Made by a program: the position numbers and the translations under genes | Shown: piece after piece, positions 46,618 to 57,658 of the stretch | How the letters are laid out: each line of letters starts with the position of its first letter | How positions within the stretch are numbered: position 1 is the stretch's first letter | Notes under the pieces: generated by a model | The model's input: the letters and a program-made list of their open reading frames with translations, nothing else | What the model was told of the DNA's origin: nothing | Databases searched by the model: none | Assembly (NCBI GenBank): GCA_009746045.1 | Contig: RPFO01000165.1 | Location: 312,001-376,000 of the forward strand | Source of the DNA: Mesostigma viride | Lineage: Eukaryota; Streptophyta; Mesostigmatophyceae; Mesostigmatales; Mesostigmataceae | Direction of reading: 5' to 3' | Length of the DNA stretch: 64,000 bases

Positions 46618-49600
46618 ACGCCGTCACACCCGCCTAAGATCGAGTGTCACCAATTCTGAACGGAATCTGAATTCAGCAAAATGCGCGAGAAATGCCGGGG
46701 GGCATATACGGATGGGGGGGAAGTTGTTTGCCGAAGCAGCTAAGCCCAAACATCCTACTTGATTTACTAAGGGTTCAGTCAGAACTGGAAATTTTGAGTG
46801 TTCAGACTGAACGGGAATTGTGCAGAAAACTTAGACCCTATTCTGAACGGTTTTTCGGTTAAACTTTCGGTTCGGCCTACTTCCCACGCAATTTCCGTGC
46901 CAATTTTTGCGAGATGACTGACCTGAACGTGTTCAGACGGGGAGCGTGGCAAAAAACGGCTCGAAACTCTGAAAAGCAGGGGGCTCAGCCCCAAAAACGG
47001 CCGTACAAAACCGAAATTTTTGGGCTCCCGCTGGCCCCCCCGCCTCGGCGCCCGCGGCCACTGCCCCTTCGCACTGCGCACCCCGCGTGGCGCCGGCGTT
47101 CCCGAGGACGCACCCCGCGGGTGTACGCGCCAATCGCCCGCTCAGGCGCCAAAAAGTCTGGGCCCCGAAGGGGCCCCCAACTTGTCAACTACTATATTAC
47201 GATCGTGTTGCGCAAGGGAGAAACCCGAACATCCTGACATCGCCGCGGGCGCCGTACCGTACGGCCTGATCGCACCCCCACGACCGAGGGCAAATCATGA
47301 AATCCTGCGGAGCCGCGAGTTACGGCCCGTAACCGCCGGCCTGAACGCCGTCACACCCTCGTAAGATCGAGTCTCAGGAGTTCTGAACAGAAAATGACGT
47401 CAGCTCAATTCAGCAAAATGCGCGAGAAATTGCGGGGGGCATATACGGCTGGGGGGGAAGTTGTTTGCCGAAGAAAACATCCTACTACATTTACTAAGGG
47501 TTCAGACTGAACCGCAACTTTTGAGTGTTCAGACTGAGCGAAAATTTAGTTCGAACCCTATTGTGAACGGGTTTTTTGGTAAATTTTCGGTTCGGCCTAC
47601 TTCCCACGCAATTTCAGTGCCAATTTAAGCGAGATGACTGACCTGATCTGAACGTGTTCAGACGGGAAGCGTTGAAAAAAATGGCTCGAATCTGTGAAAA
47701 GCAGGGGACTCCGCCCAAAAAACGGCCGTATGAAACCGAAATTTTGGGGCTCCCGCTGGCCCCCCCGCCTCGGCGCCCTTGGCCACTGCCCCTTCGCGCT
47801 GCGCCCCCCGCGTGGCGCCGGCGTTCCCGAGGACGCACCTCGCGGGTGTACGCGCCAATCGCCCGCTCAGGCGCCAAAAAGTCTGGGCCCCGAAGGGGCC
47901 CCCAACTTGTCAACTACTTAACTACGATCGTGTTGCGCAAGGGAGAAACCCGAACATCCTGACATCGCCGCGGGCGCCGTACCGTACGGCCTGATCGCAC
48001 CCCCACGAACGGCTACTATTCCTGAAATCCTGCGGAGCCGCGAGTTACGGCCCGTAACCGCCGGCCTGAACGCCGTCACACCCGCGTAAGATCGAGTCTC
48101 ACCTATCCTGAACGGGTGCTCAATTCAGCAAAATGCGCAAGAAATGCCGGGGGGCATATACGGCAGGGGGGAATAGTTTATGACGAAGCATCTCTATCCA
48201 AACATCGTAGTCGATTTACTAAGGGTTCAGTCAGAACTGGAAATTTGGAGTGTTCAGACTGAACGGGAAATGTGCAGAAAACTTAGTTCGAACCCTAGTC
48301 TGAACGGTTTTTCGGTTAAACTTTCGGTTCGGCCTACTTCCCACGCAATTTTCGTGCCAATTTTTGCGAGATGACTGAACTGAACGTGTTCAGACGTGGA
48401 GCGTGGCAAAAAACGGCTCGAAACTGTGGAAAGCAGGGGGCTCAGCCCCAAAAACGGCCGTACGAAACCGAAATTTTTGGGCTCCCGCTGGCCCCCCCGC
48501 CTCGGCGCCCTCGGCCACTGCCCCTTCGCACTGCGCACCCCGCGTGGCGCCGGCGTTCCCGAGGACGCACCCCGCGGGTGTACGCGCCAATCGCCCGCTC
48601 AGGCGCCAAAAAGTCTGGGCCCCGAAGGGGCCCCCAACTTGTCAACTACTATATTACGATCGTGTTGCGCAAGGGAGAAACCCGAACATCCTGACGTACA
48701 TCGCCGCGGGCACCGTACCGTACGGCCTGATCGCACCCCCACGACCGAGGGCCATCCCTGAAATCCTGCGGAGCCGCGAGTTACGGCCCGTAACCGCGGG
48801 CCTGAACGCCGTCACACCCTCCTAAGATCGAGTCTCAGGAGTTCTGAACGGAAATTGAATTCAGAAATATTCAGCAAAATGCGCGAGAAATGGCGGGGGG
48901 CATATACGGATGGGGGGAAGAGTTTTGCGCTGGGGGTTCTCGACCGAAACATCCTAGTCGATTTACTAGGGGTTCAGACTGAACGGGGAATTTCGAGTGT
49001 TCAGACTGAGCAAAAATTTAGTTCGAACACTTTTCTGAACGGAATCTTTGTTAAATTTTCGGTTCGGCCTACTTCCCACGCAATTTCAGTGCAAACTTTT
49101 GCGAGATGTATGACCTGAACGTGTTCAGACGTGGAGCGTGGAAAAAAACGGCTCGAAACTGTGGAAAGCAGGGGGCTCAGCCCCAAAAACGGCCGTACGA
49201 AACCGAAATTTTTGGGCTCCCGCTGGCCCCCCCGCCTCGGCGCCCTCGGCCACTGCCCCTTCGCACTGCGCACCCCGCGTGGCGCCGGCGTTCCCGAGGA
49301 CGCACCCCGCGGGTGTACACGCCAATCGCCCGCTCAGGCGCCAAAAAGTCTGGGCCCCGAAGGGGCCCCCAACTTGTCAACTACTTAACTACGATCGTGT
49401 TGCGCAAAGGAGAAACCCGAACATCCTGACATCGCCGCGGGCGCCGTACCGTACGGCCTGATCGCACCCCCACGACCGAGGGCCATCCCTGAAATCCTGC
49501 GGAGCCGCGAGTTACGGCCCGTAACCCCCGGCCTGAACGCCGTCACACCCGCGTAAGATCGAGTCTCAGGAGTTCTGAACAGAAAATGACGTCAGCTCAA

Positions 49601-51498
49601 TTCAGCAAAATGCGCGAGAAATTGCGGGGGGCATATACGGCAGGGTAAAATATTTTGTGCCGAAGCAACTCTATCGAAACATCCTAGTACATTTACTAGG
49701 GGTTCAGACTGAACGGCGGAGTTCAAATGTTCAGACTGAACGAAAATTGAGTTCGAACACTTTTCTGAACGGTTTTTTGGTTAAATTTTTGGTTCTGCCT
49801 ACTTCCCACGCAATTTCTGCGAGTTGACTGACCTGAACGTGTTCAGACGTGGAGCGTGGCCAAAAACGGCTCAAAACTGTGGAAAGCAGGGGGCTCAGCC
49901 CCCAAAACGGCCGTACGAAACCAAAATTTTGGGGCTCCCGCTGGCCCCCCCGCCTCGGCGCCCTCGGCCACTGCCCCTTCGCACTGCGCAGCCCGCGTGG
50001 CGCCGGCGTTCCCGAGGACGCACCCCGCGGGTGTACGCGCCAATCGCCCGCTCAGGCGCCAAAAAGTCTGGGCCCCGAAGGGGCCCCCAACTTGTCAACT
50101 ACTTAACTACGATCGTGTTGCGCAAGGGAGAAACCCGAACATCCTGACATCGCCGCGGGCGCCGTACCGTACGGCCTGATCGCACCCCCACGAACGAGGG
50201 CCATCCCTGAAATCCTGCGGAGCCGCGAGTTACGGCCCGTAACCCCCGGCCTGAACGCCGTCACACCCGCGTAAGATCGAGTCTCAGGAGTTCTGAACGG
50301 GTGCTGAATTCAGCAAAATGCGCGAGAAATGCCGGGGGGCATATACGGATTTGTTTGCCGAGTTAGCTTAGCCAAACAACCTCAGCTGAACATGCTACTC
50401 GGCTGGAGACCGGTGCCACGAGCGCAAACATAACGGAACAAGGGGGGCCCTGTCGTAGCTTGACTTTGAATCCGGAGCGTACGATATTTCTGGATCCAAA
50501 AAGTATTAATACTGAACGGGGCGCGGGGAAAGGAAATTTGGTGCGCCGACGGACCGTACGAGCTCTGAACACTTGCTGAATTCAGCCGAAGGCGCGAAAT
50601 TTTGCGGTAGAGTGGACGAACCGTACCAAAATTTAGTACGATTAAATTTCTGAACGATTTCTGTGCAGACGCGGCGGGAAATTTTTAGTTCGATAATTTT
50701 TACTGAACGAGTTCAGACCTAGGACGGACCGTGCCAAAAATTTAGTTCGAACACTTTTCTGAACGGGTTTTTTGTTAAATTTTCGGTTCGGCCTACTTCC
50801 CACGCAATTTCTGTGCCAAATTATGCGCGATGACTGAACTGAACGTGTTCAGAAAGGGAGCGTGCAAAAAAAACGGCTCGAAACTGTGAAAAGCAGGGGG
50901 CTCCGCCCGCCAAACGGCCGTACGAAACCGAAATTTTTGGGCTCCCGCTGGCCCCCCCGCCTCGGCGCCCTAGGCCACTGCCCCTTCGCACTGCGCCCCC
51001 CGCGTGGCGCCGGCGTAACTTCCCGAGGACGCATCCCGCGGGTGTACGCGCCAATCGCCCGCTCAGGCGCCAAAAAGTCTGGGCCCCGAAGGGGCCCCCA
51101 ACTTGTCAACTACTTAACTACGATCGTGTTGCGCAAGGGAGAAACCCGAACATCCTGACATCGCCGCAGGCGCCGTACCGTACGGCCTGATCGCACCCCC
51201 ACGAACGGCTACTATTCCTGAAATCCTGCGGAGCCGCGAGTTACGGCCCGTAACCGCCGGCCTGAACGTCGTCACACCCGCGTAAGATCGAGTCTCAGGA
51301 GTTCTGAACGGGTGCTGAATTCAGCAAAATGCGCGAGAAATGCCGGGGGGCATATACGGCTGGGGGGAAGAGTTTTGCACGAGTTAGCTTAGCCAAACAA
51401 CCTGAGCTGAACATGCTACTCGGCTGGAGACCGGTGCCACGAGCGCAAACTGAACGGCACAAGGGGCACCCTGTCGTAGCCTGACTTTGAATCCGGAG

Positions 51499-51503
51499 CG
51501 TAC
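51499..51503. other. Target-site duplication of C2, left
   Basis: CGTAC, repeated at 57659-57663. The intact target GGAGCGTACGATATTTCTGG is present at 50474-50493 in another unit. Confidence 0.9.
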
Positions 51504-51848
51504 AGTCGAGTAACTCTAGAGCCCTAGGATCTGGCTCTGAGTTCCCCATGTCCGTCCGCACGCCTTCCGCTAGCGTCCGCTCAGCCGCCGGCTATAATCC
51601 GGCGGTCCGATGCGGGCGACCGGTCTAAGGGCAGCGCCTAGGGCCGGCGCCACCTAGGCCCCAGTCCGGGGCCTTATCCGGGTCAGTACGGACGGCTAGC
51701 TTGTCCCACGGTTACGGCTAACCGGATAGGGTTTGCTGGCTAAGACATAAACCAGTGGTGGGCCAGCTCCGACAGGAGTTCTCTGTGTTCACCTTATCCC
51801 AAGCTCAACGTGACCGACCGCCATAGCTGAGCCGGTCGGGCTTTAACT
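51504..51848 (+). repeat. 5' LTR of C2
   Basis: 345 bp, AGTCGAGTAACTC...GCTTTAACT. It contains a perfect inverted repeat CCGCCGG-CTATAAT-CCGGCGG (51585-51605) whose loop holds TATAAT, a plausible promoter element. The copy is at 57314-57658. Confidence 0.93.
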
Positions 51849-51860
51849 TGTATTCATAAA
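51849..51860 (+). other. Primer-binding position of C2, complementary to own 3' region
   Basis: TGTATTCATAAA lies immediately after the 5' LTR and has no TGG-type tRNA match. Its exact 12-base reverse complement TTTATGAATACA is at 56962-56973, just after the pol stop. Confidence 0.6.
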
Positions 51861-51867
51861 ATTCCCG

Positions 51868-53649
51868 ATGGCTTCCGGTACACGGAGCCGCACGGGCGAA
51901 CACACAGATACGCCAAGTGGCGAGGCCGCAGGGTCCGTCCTGCCACGCTTTAGTGCGGACGAGGCCACGAGGTTGATGCAAACCCTCGTGGCGCAACCTG
52001 AACTGGCCAAGCAGTTCAAGCATCTGATGCTTGCTGCTGACGATGCACTAAATCGCGGCCCTCTCAAGCAAACGGAGGTGCCCGCTGATCTACCGGCCGA
52101 CTATACGGCGGACGACGCAGCAGATTTTCTAGCTGCTCTCAAGCGTCTGCGCGATGGACGCGCAGACAAAGATTCGGAGCTGATTGGCAAGTTCCGTGCA
52201 GTATTCTGCAGTACAACAAAGCACCCAAACATTGCCAATCTAGTTCGCATTGCGGACGACAACAAACAAACCTGGGAAGTTTTTTACAACGGTCTAGATG
52301 CCCACTTGTCGCGGTCTAAGGAAGAGGCCGACGAGCAAGCCTTCAACGACTTCGAGGGCTATGCAGTTAATAAGGCAAATTTGCCCGGGGCTGCACGTGA
52401 TTTCCAGGTCTTCGTGCACAAGCACAAGCTGCTAGATACTCTCAAGCCCATTTTCCTGTGCAATCGATTTCTCAAGAAATGCGACCTGTCGTCGGATGTG
52501 CATCTGACCATAGCGACGGAACTCAAAAAGAAGAGTGCCGTCAGTTTCGACGAGGGCATGCTGTATTTGATCTCATGCTTCAAGAGTGCGCAGTCCAAGC
52601 CGGCTGCCTCGGCTGCTCTGCCATCCCTGCGCAAGGTGGATGCCGGCGCGTCTTCTTCTTCAGGCGCAGAGGCTCCAATTACGCGGTCGGAGCTTACGGC
52701 CATCCTGAAAAAGGTCGTCGGCCACGGCAACAACGGGGGCCAGCGAGGGCGCAAGCGCGGGCATGGTGGCGACGCCAAGCAGGGTGATCATCCCCCGGCC
52801 AAGCGGCAGCAGGGGGCGTCTACTGACCGCAAGCAACGCTGTGAGCGCTGCTTCGGACGTCGCCATGTCCGGGATGACTGCCGAGTTCGCCCGGACCTGG
52901 AGCTCGAGGACAACCTTTGCCGCAAGTGCCACGACGTTCTGCGTGGTCACAGCGTGGAGGCGTGCAAGGCCAAGCGCATCGTCGTCCACGGCACACGCGA
53001 GGAGTGGGCAGAGCGACGGGCAGCACGAAAGTCAGGTGAGAGCACGCTCGATACCCCTTCTTTTGCTCAATGCGTCACGCTGAACCGGGCCGTCGTAGAG
53101 CCTGACGTCGTTCCTAAAAGCAACGTGACTGCATCCTCTGTCTCATTCCGTGATGTGCTCACGCAATCCGTTGATGCTGCTCTGGCTCTGTCGCGCCAGG
53201 ATCACGTGCTTCCTGAGCACGGGTCTACAATGCGTGACCTAAGCAATGTGGTGTCTTCTAGGTCGGGTGTGTACAACGCCGAGCGACCAAGCACTACTGC
53301 AGCACCCCAGCTAGATACTGGGGCGGTTGGGCCTATGAGGAATGTTGTGACAGTGCAAGAGAATGCTGGGCGGGCAGATGTTCTCGGTACACACCACCCT
53401 AGTGTGGATCTTCACATTGGCAAGGTGCTCACACGGGCGGCCTTTCGTGCAGCCTCTGAAGCTGCCCAGTTAGCCAATGTCACTACCCCAGTAGTCACCC
53501 CACCTGTTGAGAATCCTGACAATGCCACTGCACCTCAGGCTGTCACCCTGAAACTGTTAGCATACCAGATGCACCGTGCATACGGGCATGAGGCCCAAGC
53601 CGAGGTAGAGGGGGCACACATGTTGGGGCACCTTTATACAACGAGCTGA
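51868..53649 (+). CDS. gag: C2 gag with two zinc knuckles
   Basis: ATG at 51868, 593 codons. A helical capsid-like region (ADDAADFLAALKRLRDGRADKDSEL; WEVFYNGLDAHLSRSKEEADEQ) is followed by a basic Gly/Lys/Arg stretch. Near residue 324 is a knuckle CERCFGRRHVRDDC (C-x2-C-x4-H-x4-C), then a second, irregular CRKCHDVLRGHSVEAC. The last 40 residues (LKLLAYQMHRAYGHEAQ) look like the start of the integrase zinc region, so this frame runs into pol before its stop at 53649. A -1 step near 53635 leads into the integrase frame. An isolated LDTGA near residue 485 lacks the rest of a protease fold. Confidence 0.85.
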   Translation: MASGTRSRTGEHTDTPSGEAAGSVLPRFSADEATRLMQTLVAQPELAKQFKHLMLAADDALNRGPLKQTEVPADLPADYTADDAADFLAALKRLRDGRADKDSELIGKFRAVFCSTTKHPNIANLVRIADDNKQTWEVFYNGLDAHLSRSKEEADEQAFNDFEGYAVNKANLPGAARDFQVFVHKHKLLDTLKPIFLCNRFLKKCDLSSDVHLTIATELKKKSAVSFDEGMLYLISCFKSAQSKPAASAALPSLRKVDAGASSSSGAEAPITRSELTAILKKVVGHGNNGGQRGRKRGHGGDAKQGDHPPAKRQQGASTDRKQRCERCFGRRHVRDDCRVRPDLELEDNLCRKCHDVLRGHSVEACKAKRIVVHGTREEWAERRAARKSGESTLDTPSFAQCVTLNRAVVEPDVVPKSNVTASSVSFRDVLTQSVDAALALSRQDHVLPEHGSTMRDLSNVVSSRSGVYNAERPSTTAAPQLDTGAVGPMRNVVTVQENAGRADVLGTHHPSVDLHIGKVLTRAAFRAASEAAQLANVTTPVVTPPVENPDNATAPQAVTLKLLAYQMHRAYGHEAQAEVEGAHMLGHLYTTS

Positions 53650-54650
53650 AGAATGTGCGTGCTCAGTGTCCTGCCTGCATCAAGATCAGGAAGAAGTCGC
53701 GTAGGCGGCATGCCAAGACTCCACCCTTGGAGCGAGGGTACCTTGTGGGGGATGTCATGCACATGGAAGGGGGGGACACCTATTTCATAGTCAAGGATAG
53801 GTTCAGCAAGGCCACCTACATTGAGCCGCTGCCTCACATGTTTGAGGCTGACCTGCACAGGGCTATCAAGATCAGCCTGGCTTTCTTTCATCCCGTAGTG
53901 GAGCTCATGCTAGACCAGCAGTTCCGCTGTGTGCAAGGTTTGCCGGGGATGGAGGCCGTGGTCATCGTGGGGCGTGAGGATCACGGCAATATGGGCATGA
54001 TAGATCGCACTGTAAGCTATGTCAAGACTGTGGCAGCCAAGCGACAGGATAACCCACATGGCAAATCCTACGCGGTCAAGACGGCGTGGTGCAAGGAGCT
54101 CATGCATGTGTGCAACCATAGGCACGTGCTTGATGTCAAGGGCTTTGGGCTAGTCACGCCTCGGGGGCTGTCAGCGGGCACCTACTCACCCGAGGTAGTA
54201 GAGGCATACCAACAGCATCTACAGGATACCGCCGCCAAGCTGCGGCTCAAGGATGCCACGCTGCCTGATTTGTCTAGCGCTTTTGAGGTCGGGCAGTTGG
54301 TCATGTTCCACAAGGAGAGCTCGCCCAGCGGCAAACGGGGCACCATGCAGGGGCCTGGGGCCATCACAAAGTTAGACTGGCCGCTGCGGGTCATAGACAT
54401 AGAGTGGAATGATCGGGTGTATAGGGTACCATGGGCATCGGTGGCAGGCTATAAGCAAGGGGATAGCATGGAGAGTGAGCTGGCAGCCAACAGGGCACTG
54501 GGGTGGGTAGTGAAGGATAATGCGCCTGTCGTAGCATCTGAGGTGGTACCCCACGGGTCGCTCCCAGGGGCAGACACAGCTACACCCCCCCCTCCCCTGG
54601 GCCCCAATATGACCCCGTGGATGGGTGGGATGAGGATGGGGTGGGTTTGA
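53592..54650 (+). CDS. pol: C2 integrase
   Basis: The frame is open from 53592 and becomes integrase-like at about 53640. Motifs: zinc-domain CPACIKIRKK, first Asp in GDVMHMEGGDTYFIVKD, second Asp in ELMLDQQFRCV, and the third acidic position in GNMGMIDRTVSYVK. That last position is Asp where C1 and other copia integrases have Glu (C1: GAIERAIQEV). A C-terminal SH3-like region (FEVGQLVMFHKES, GKRGTMQGPGAITKLD) matches C1 closely. It ends at 54650, overlapping the next ORF. A conservative Glu-to-Asp change in the DDE triad would normally cut activity, so the copy may depend on others. Confidence 0.75.
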   Translation, partial: GPSRGRGGTHVGAPLYNELKNVRAQCPACIKIRKKSRRRHAKTPPLERGYLVGDVMHMEGGDTYFIVKDRFSKATYIEPLPHMFEADLHRAIKISLAFFHPVVELMLDQQFRCVQGLPGMEAVVIVGREDHGNMGMIDRTVSYVKTVAAKRQDNPHGKSYAVKTAWCKELMHVCNHRHVLDVKGFGLVTPRGLSAGTYSPEVVEAYQQHLQDTAAKLRLKDATLPDLSSAFEVGQLVMFHKESSPSGKRGTMQGPGAITKLDWPLRVIDIEWNDRVYRVPWASVAGYKQGDSMESELAANRALGWVVKDNAPVVASEVVPHGSLPGADTATPPPPLGPNMTPWMGGMRMGWV

Positions 54651-56935
54651 CGGGACCTAGTGCACGTAGTGACTCACCTCCTGTGCTAGCCACGGATAAT
54701 GTGGGAGGCCCGCCTAGCGTGGCCTCGCCGGAGGGTCAGGGTCCTGCCCATGCGCCTCGCCCACCTAGGGACCTGGCTTCAACGGTCACGGCCTTGTGGC
54801 GTGCTCAGGCGCTTAAAGCGAAAGCTGCATCAGGGGTGGCTCAGGTCAAAACTCTCTCACAGGGGGTCAGGCCGGTTAAGTCAGCCTTGTTTCCTACGTG
54901 TAGACCGTGGCAGCTGGTGGCTGTGGACACGCAAGCATCCGTGTCTATTATCTCTCGTCGGGCAGCCACCCTGTATCCAGTGCTAGAGTCGCCGTACAAA
55001 TCGGTGACCGACTTTGCAGGCACTTCGGCATATCAAGTTACCGGGATGGTGGTGCTGCCGGTGTTGGGCATTGACACGCCGTTTCACGTCGTGGATGGCT
55101 ACGAGGATGTGGCCTTGCTGGGCGAACCTTTCGTATCATACCCGGGGTTCTCAGTGTCCGCTGACTTGCTGTCAGTCGCGGGGGTGGGCAGCATCCCGCT
55201 TCGCGAGTACCACGCTCCATTGGGGGTGGTGGTCGGGCAGCCCGGCGTCGTGCGGCGCTTACCGATGGCGGCGTTTTCCACACCGCCGCTCGTCCAGTCC
55301 ATCATTCAGCCTCAGGATTGGCACCCGCGCAGCTTCGGCCTCCACTCACACTCACTGGCGGCGGATAGCCCTGTGACGTGGGAGCAACTTGTCCTGGACT
55401 GTCAAGATCCTCTCAAGTTTGCTTTGTGGCGCGACGCGTTCATTCGAGCCAAGGAGCAGTGGCGAGAGCGCGAGGTCTACCGAGGATTGGAGAGTGTGCC
55501 AGCCGGGGCCACGCGGTTGCGGTTGAAGTTCGTGCTCACCTACAAGCCGGACGAGACCAACTCTTCGGTGGTGTTCCGGGTAAGGCCCGTGGTCACGGAG
55601 ACGAAGGGGTCCTCCCCGCTGGATGCCAAGGATCTTTATACCCCTGGGCTCAACCATGTTTCGCATCGGCTACTGACGGTCATCTACTTGGGCAAGCGGA
55701 ACGCGGGCAAGGACTACGGGATGTGGTGCGGTGACTTTCAGCGGGCATTCCTCCACAGCGACGCTGGGGTCGCGCAGCAAACATGGCAAGGCACCCGCTA
55801 CGTGGTGAAGGTCCCGGTGGTCTGGCAGGATGGCACCATTGGCAGCGAGTATATCGAGCTGTTGACAGGGGTGGAGGGGCTGCAGAGCTCTCCCATCATC
55901 TTCCGCATTTCCGCGGAGGAGGTCTTGCAGAGCTTAGGGGCCACGTACCATCGCGCGGATCCTAACTTCTTTGTGGTCCCCACCGGCGTCCCTGGCGAGC
56001 CAGCCCTCTTCGTGTGGCATGGCGATGACTTCAAGCTGGTGGCACCTCGCACCTTTGCTACCCAGTTTCTTGCTGCAGTGGCGGCTAAGTTTCCCCTGGG
56101 CAGGGCGGTGGATCATGAGGAGGGTAAACCCGTGGTGTTTTGCGGCGTGCAGTCTACGTTGCAGCGGGATTCGCGTTCTGGCGAATGGGTCATGCACATG
56201 CAGGATAGCCGCAACTATGTGGTTGACCTGCTGGCCGACCTCCCGTCCCCGCTGTTGGCAACCCATGGGCCCTCGGTTAAGGGCAAGCTCGGGTGGTTGG
56301 CGGACACGGTGGCACCTGATTTGGCGGTGCTCGCTCGCCTGCCCGATGATGTGCTGGAAGGACTAGGGTCCATTCATGTTCGGCGGCAGCTGGCCATGAC
56401 GCCCGGCATTGTGCTTCGTGGGCTCGATTGCTCACAGCCGGTGCACCTCGAGATAGTGACGGATGCTAATCTAGAGACGCGCACAGTCAGCCAAGTGCGG
56501 GCCCGCATGGGGGCACTGTTCTTTATTAGCAATGAGGGACAGCCTGGCATGTTGTTAGATTGGTACTCGCGCTTGCACAGCCGCATTGCCACTAGCCCCA
56601 ACACGGCTGAATGCCGGGGCATTGTTTCAGCTATCTCACATGGCATGTGGCTGCGGTACTTGCTGGGTTGGGTATTTGGCTCGTGTGGGTTCACTCTTCA
56701 CTGGACTAGCACGGTGCACACTGACTCACAAAGTTGTTTGGCCTTCCTTGACAATCCCTATGCGCGGTCACAGGACGTTGATTACCTCGTACTCGCTGAG
56801 GCGGCCTCCTGCGTCACGCGTCTCCAGCACATCGCGGATGAACTCAATCCCGCGGATGCACTCACCAAGGAGGCGCGGGAGGCTGCCCCGCAGTACGCAG
56901 TGTTGCGCAAGCGCATGACGATGCAACACCCGTGA
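54567..56935 (+). CDS. pol: C2 protease-like domain, reverse transcriptase, RNase H
   Basis: Open frame, -1 to integrase; the step is most likely on the C8 run at 54588-54595 (ACA CCC CCC CCT). Counting from 54617, the retropepsin-like segment is at about residues 98-185 (VAVDTQASVSIISRR, then DVALLGEPFV), with Gln at the usual Gly of DTG. RT motifs follow: RLRLKFVLTYKPDE, CGDFQRAFLHSDAGVAQ, GLQSSPIIFRISAEE and the catalytic FVWHGDDFKLV near residue 468. RNase H has IVTDANLETRTVSQV, NTAECRGIVSAIS, VHTDSQSCLAF and ELNPADALTKEA. The frame is intact to 56935. Order and motifs match C1, so this is a shared, rearranged lineage. Confidence 0.85.
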
Positions 56936-57313
56936 GCCACACAGGGTTACGGCTCGGGCGCTTTATGAATACAGCCATAACTCACCCTGTGTTGCTAGCA
57001 TTCACGAATATCATGGTGGTAGTTTTTTTTGCTTGTCCTGACCATACCCTAGCCACGTTGGACGGTGCCTTGGGCCCGTCGGCGGGTCACTGGTCCTAAT
57101 AAATGGGTCACCTTTTGTCTGGTGGCATAGTTGTTTTTTTCTCGCTACTTATTACATCACTATTCATGTGTGATCACAAGGGCGCGGGTCGATACCGTGG
57201 TGATTTTGACGGCCTTGAGGCCCCCTTGAGTTCCCTACCTTAGAGGGTTTTGTATGGTCTGCATTTGATGTAATTATTTTGATAATTAATCAAAGAACAA
57301 AAGAGTATGTCGG
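56936..57313 (+). other. C2 3' non-coding region
   Basis: Contains TTTATGAATACA (56962-56973), the complement of the primer position. AAAGAACAAAAGAGTATG before the 3' LTR is a weak polypurine tract (57293-57310). Confidence 0.6.
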
Positions 57314-57658
57314 AGTTGAGTAACTCTAGAGCCCTAGGATCTGGCTCTGAGTTCCCCATGTCCGTCCGCACGCCTTCCGCTAGCGTCCGCTCAGCCGCCG
57401 GCTATAATCCGGCGGTCCGATGCGGGCGACCGGTCTAAGGGCGGCGCCTAGGGCCGGCGCCACCTAGGCCCCAGTCCGGGGCCTTATCCGGGTCAGTACG
57501 GACGGCTAGCTTGTCCCACGGTTACGGCTAACCGGATAGGGTTTGCTGGCTAAGACATAAACCAGTGGTGGGCCAGCTCCGACAGGAGTTCTCTGTGTTC
57601 ACCTTATCCCAAGCTCAACGTGACCGACCGCCATAGCTGAGCCGGTCGGGCTTTAACT
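57314..57658 (+). repeat. 3' LTR of C2
   Basis: 345 bp, AGTTGAGTAACTC...GCTTTAACT, followed by the CGTAC duplication. It differs from the 5' LTR at about two positions. The TATAAT-loop hairpin is at 57395-57415. Confidence 0.93.

Larger units (their letters stand above)
51504..57658 (+). mobile_element. Divergent Ty1/copia-like LTR retrotransposon C2
   Basis: 6155 bp, plus strand, with 345-bp LTRs differing at about two positions and CGTAC duplications at 51499-51503 and 57659-57663. It lies in a long-form array unit; the empty site is visible in the neighbouring unit at 50478-50482. Three long ORFs, each -1 to the previous one, encode gag, integrase, then protease-like/RT/RNase H. LTR ends are AGT(T/C)...AACT. 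Apart from the frame steps the ORFs are intact, so this is the youngest autonomous candidate here. Confidence 0.93.

Noticed and set aside
53310-53345. LDTGA motif in C2 gag as the element's protease active site
   Set aside because: The flanks lack the hydrophobic strands and the LLG block of a retropepsin. The DTQ segment before RT has them, and has a counterpart in C1.
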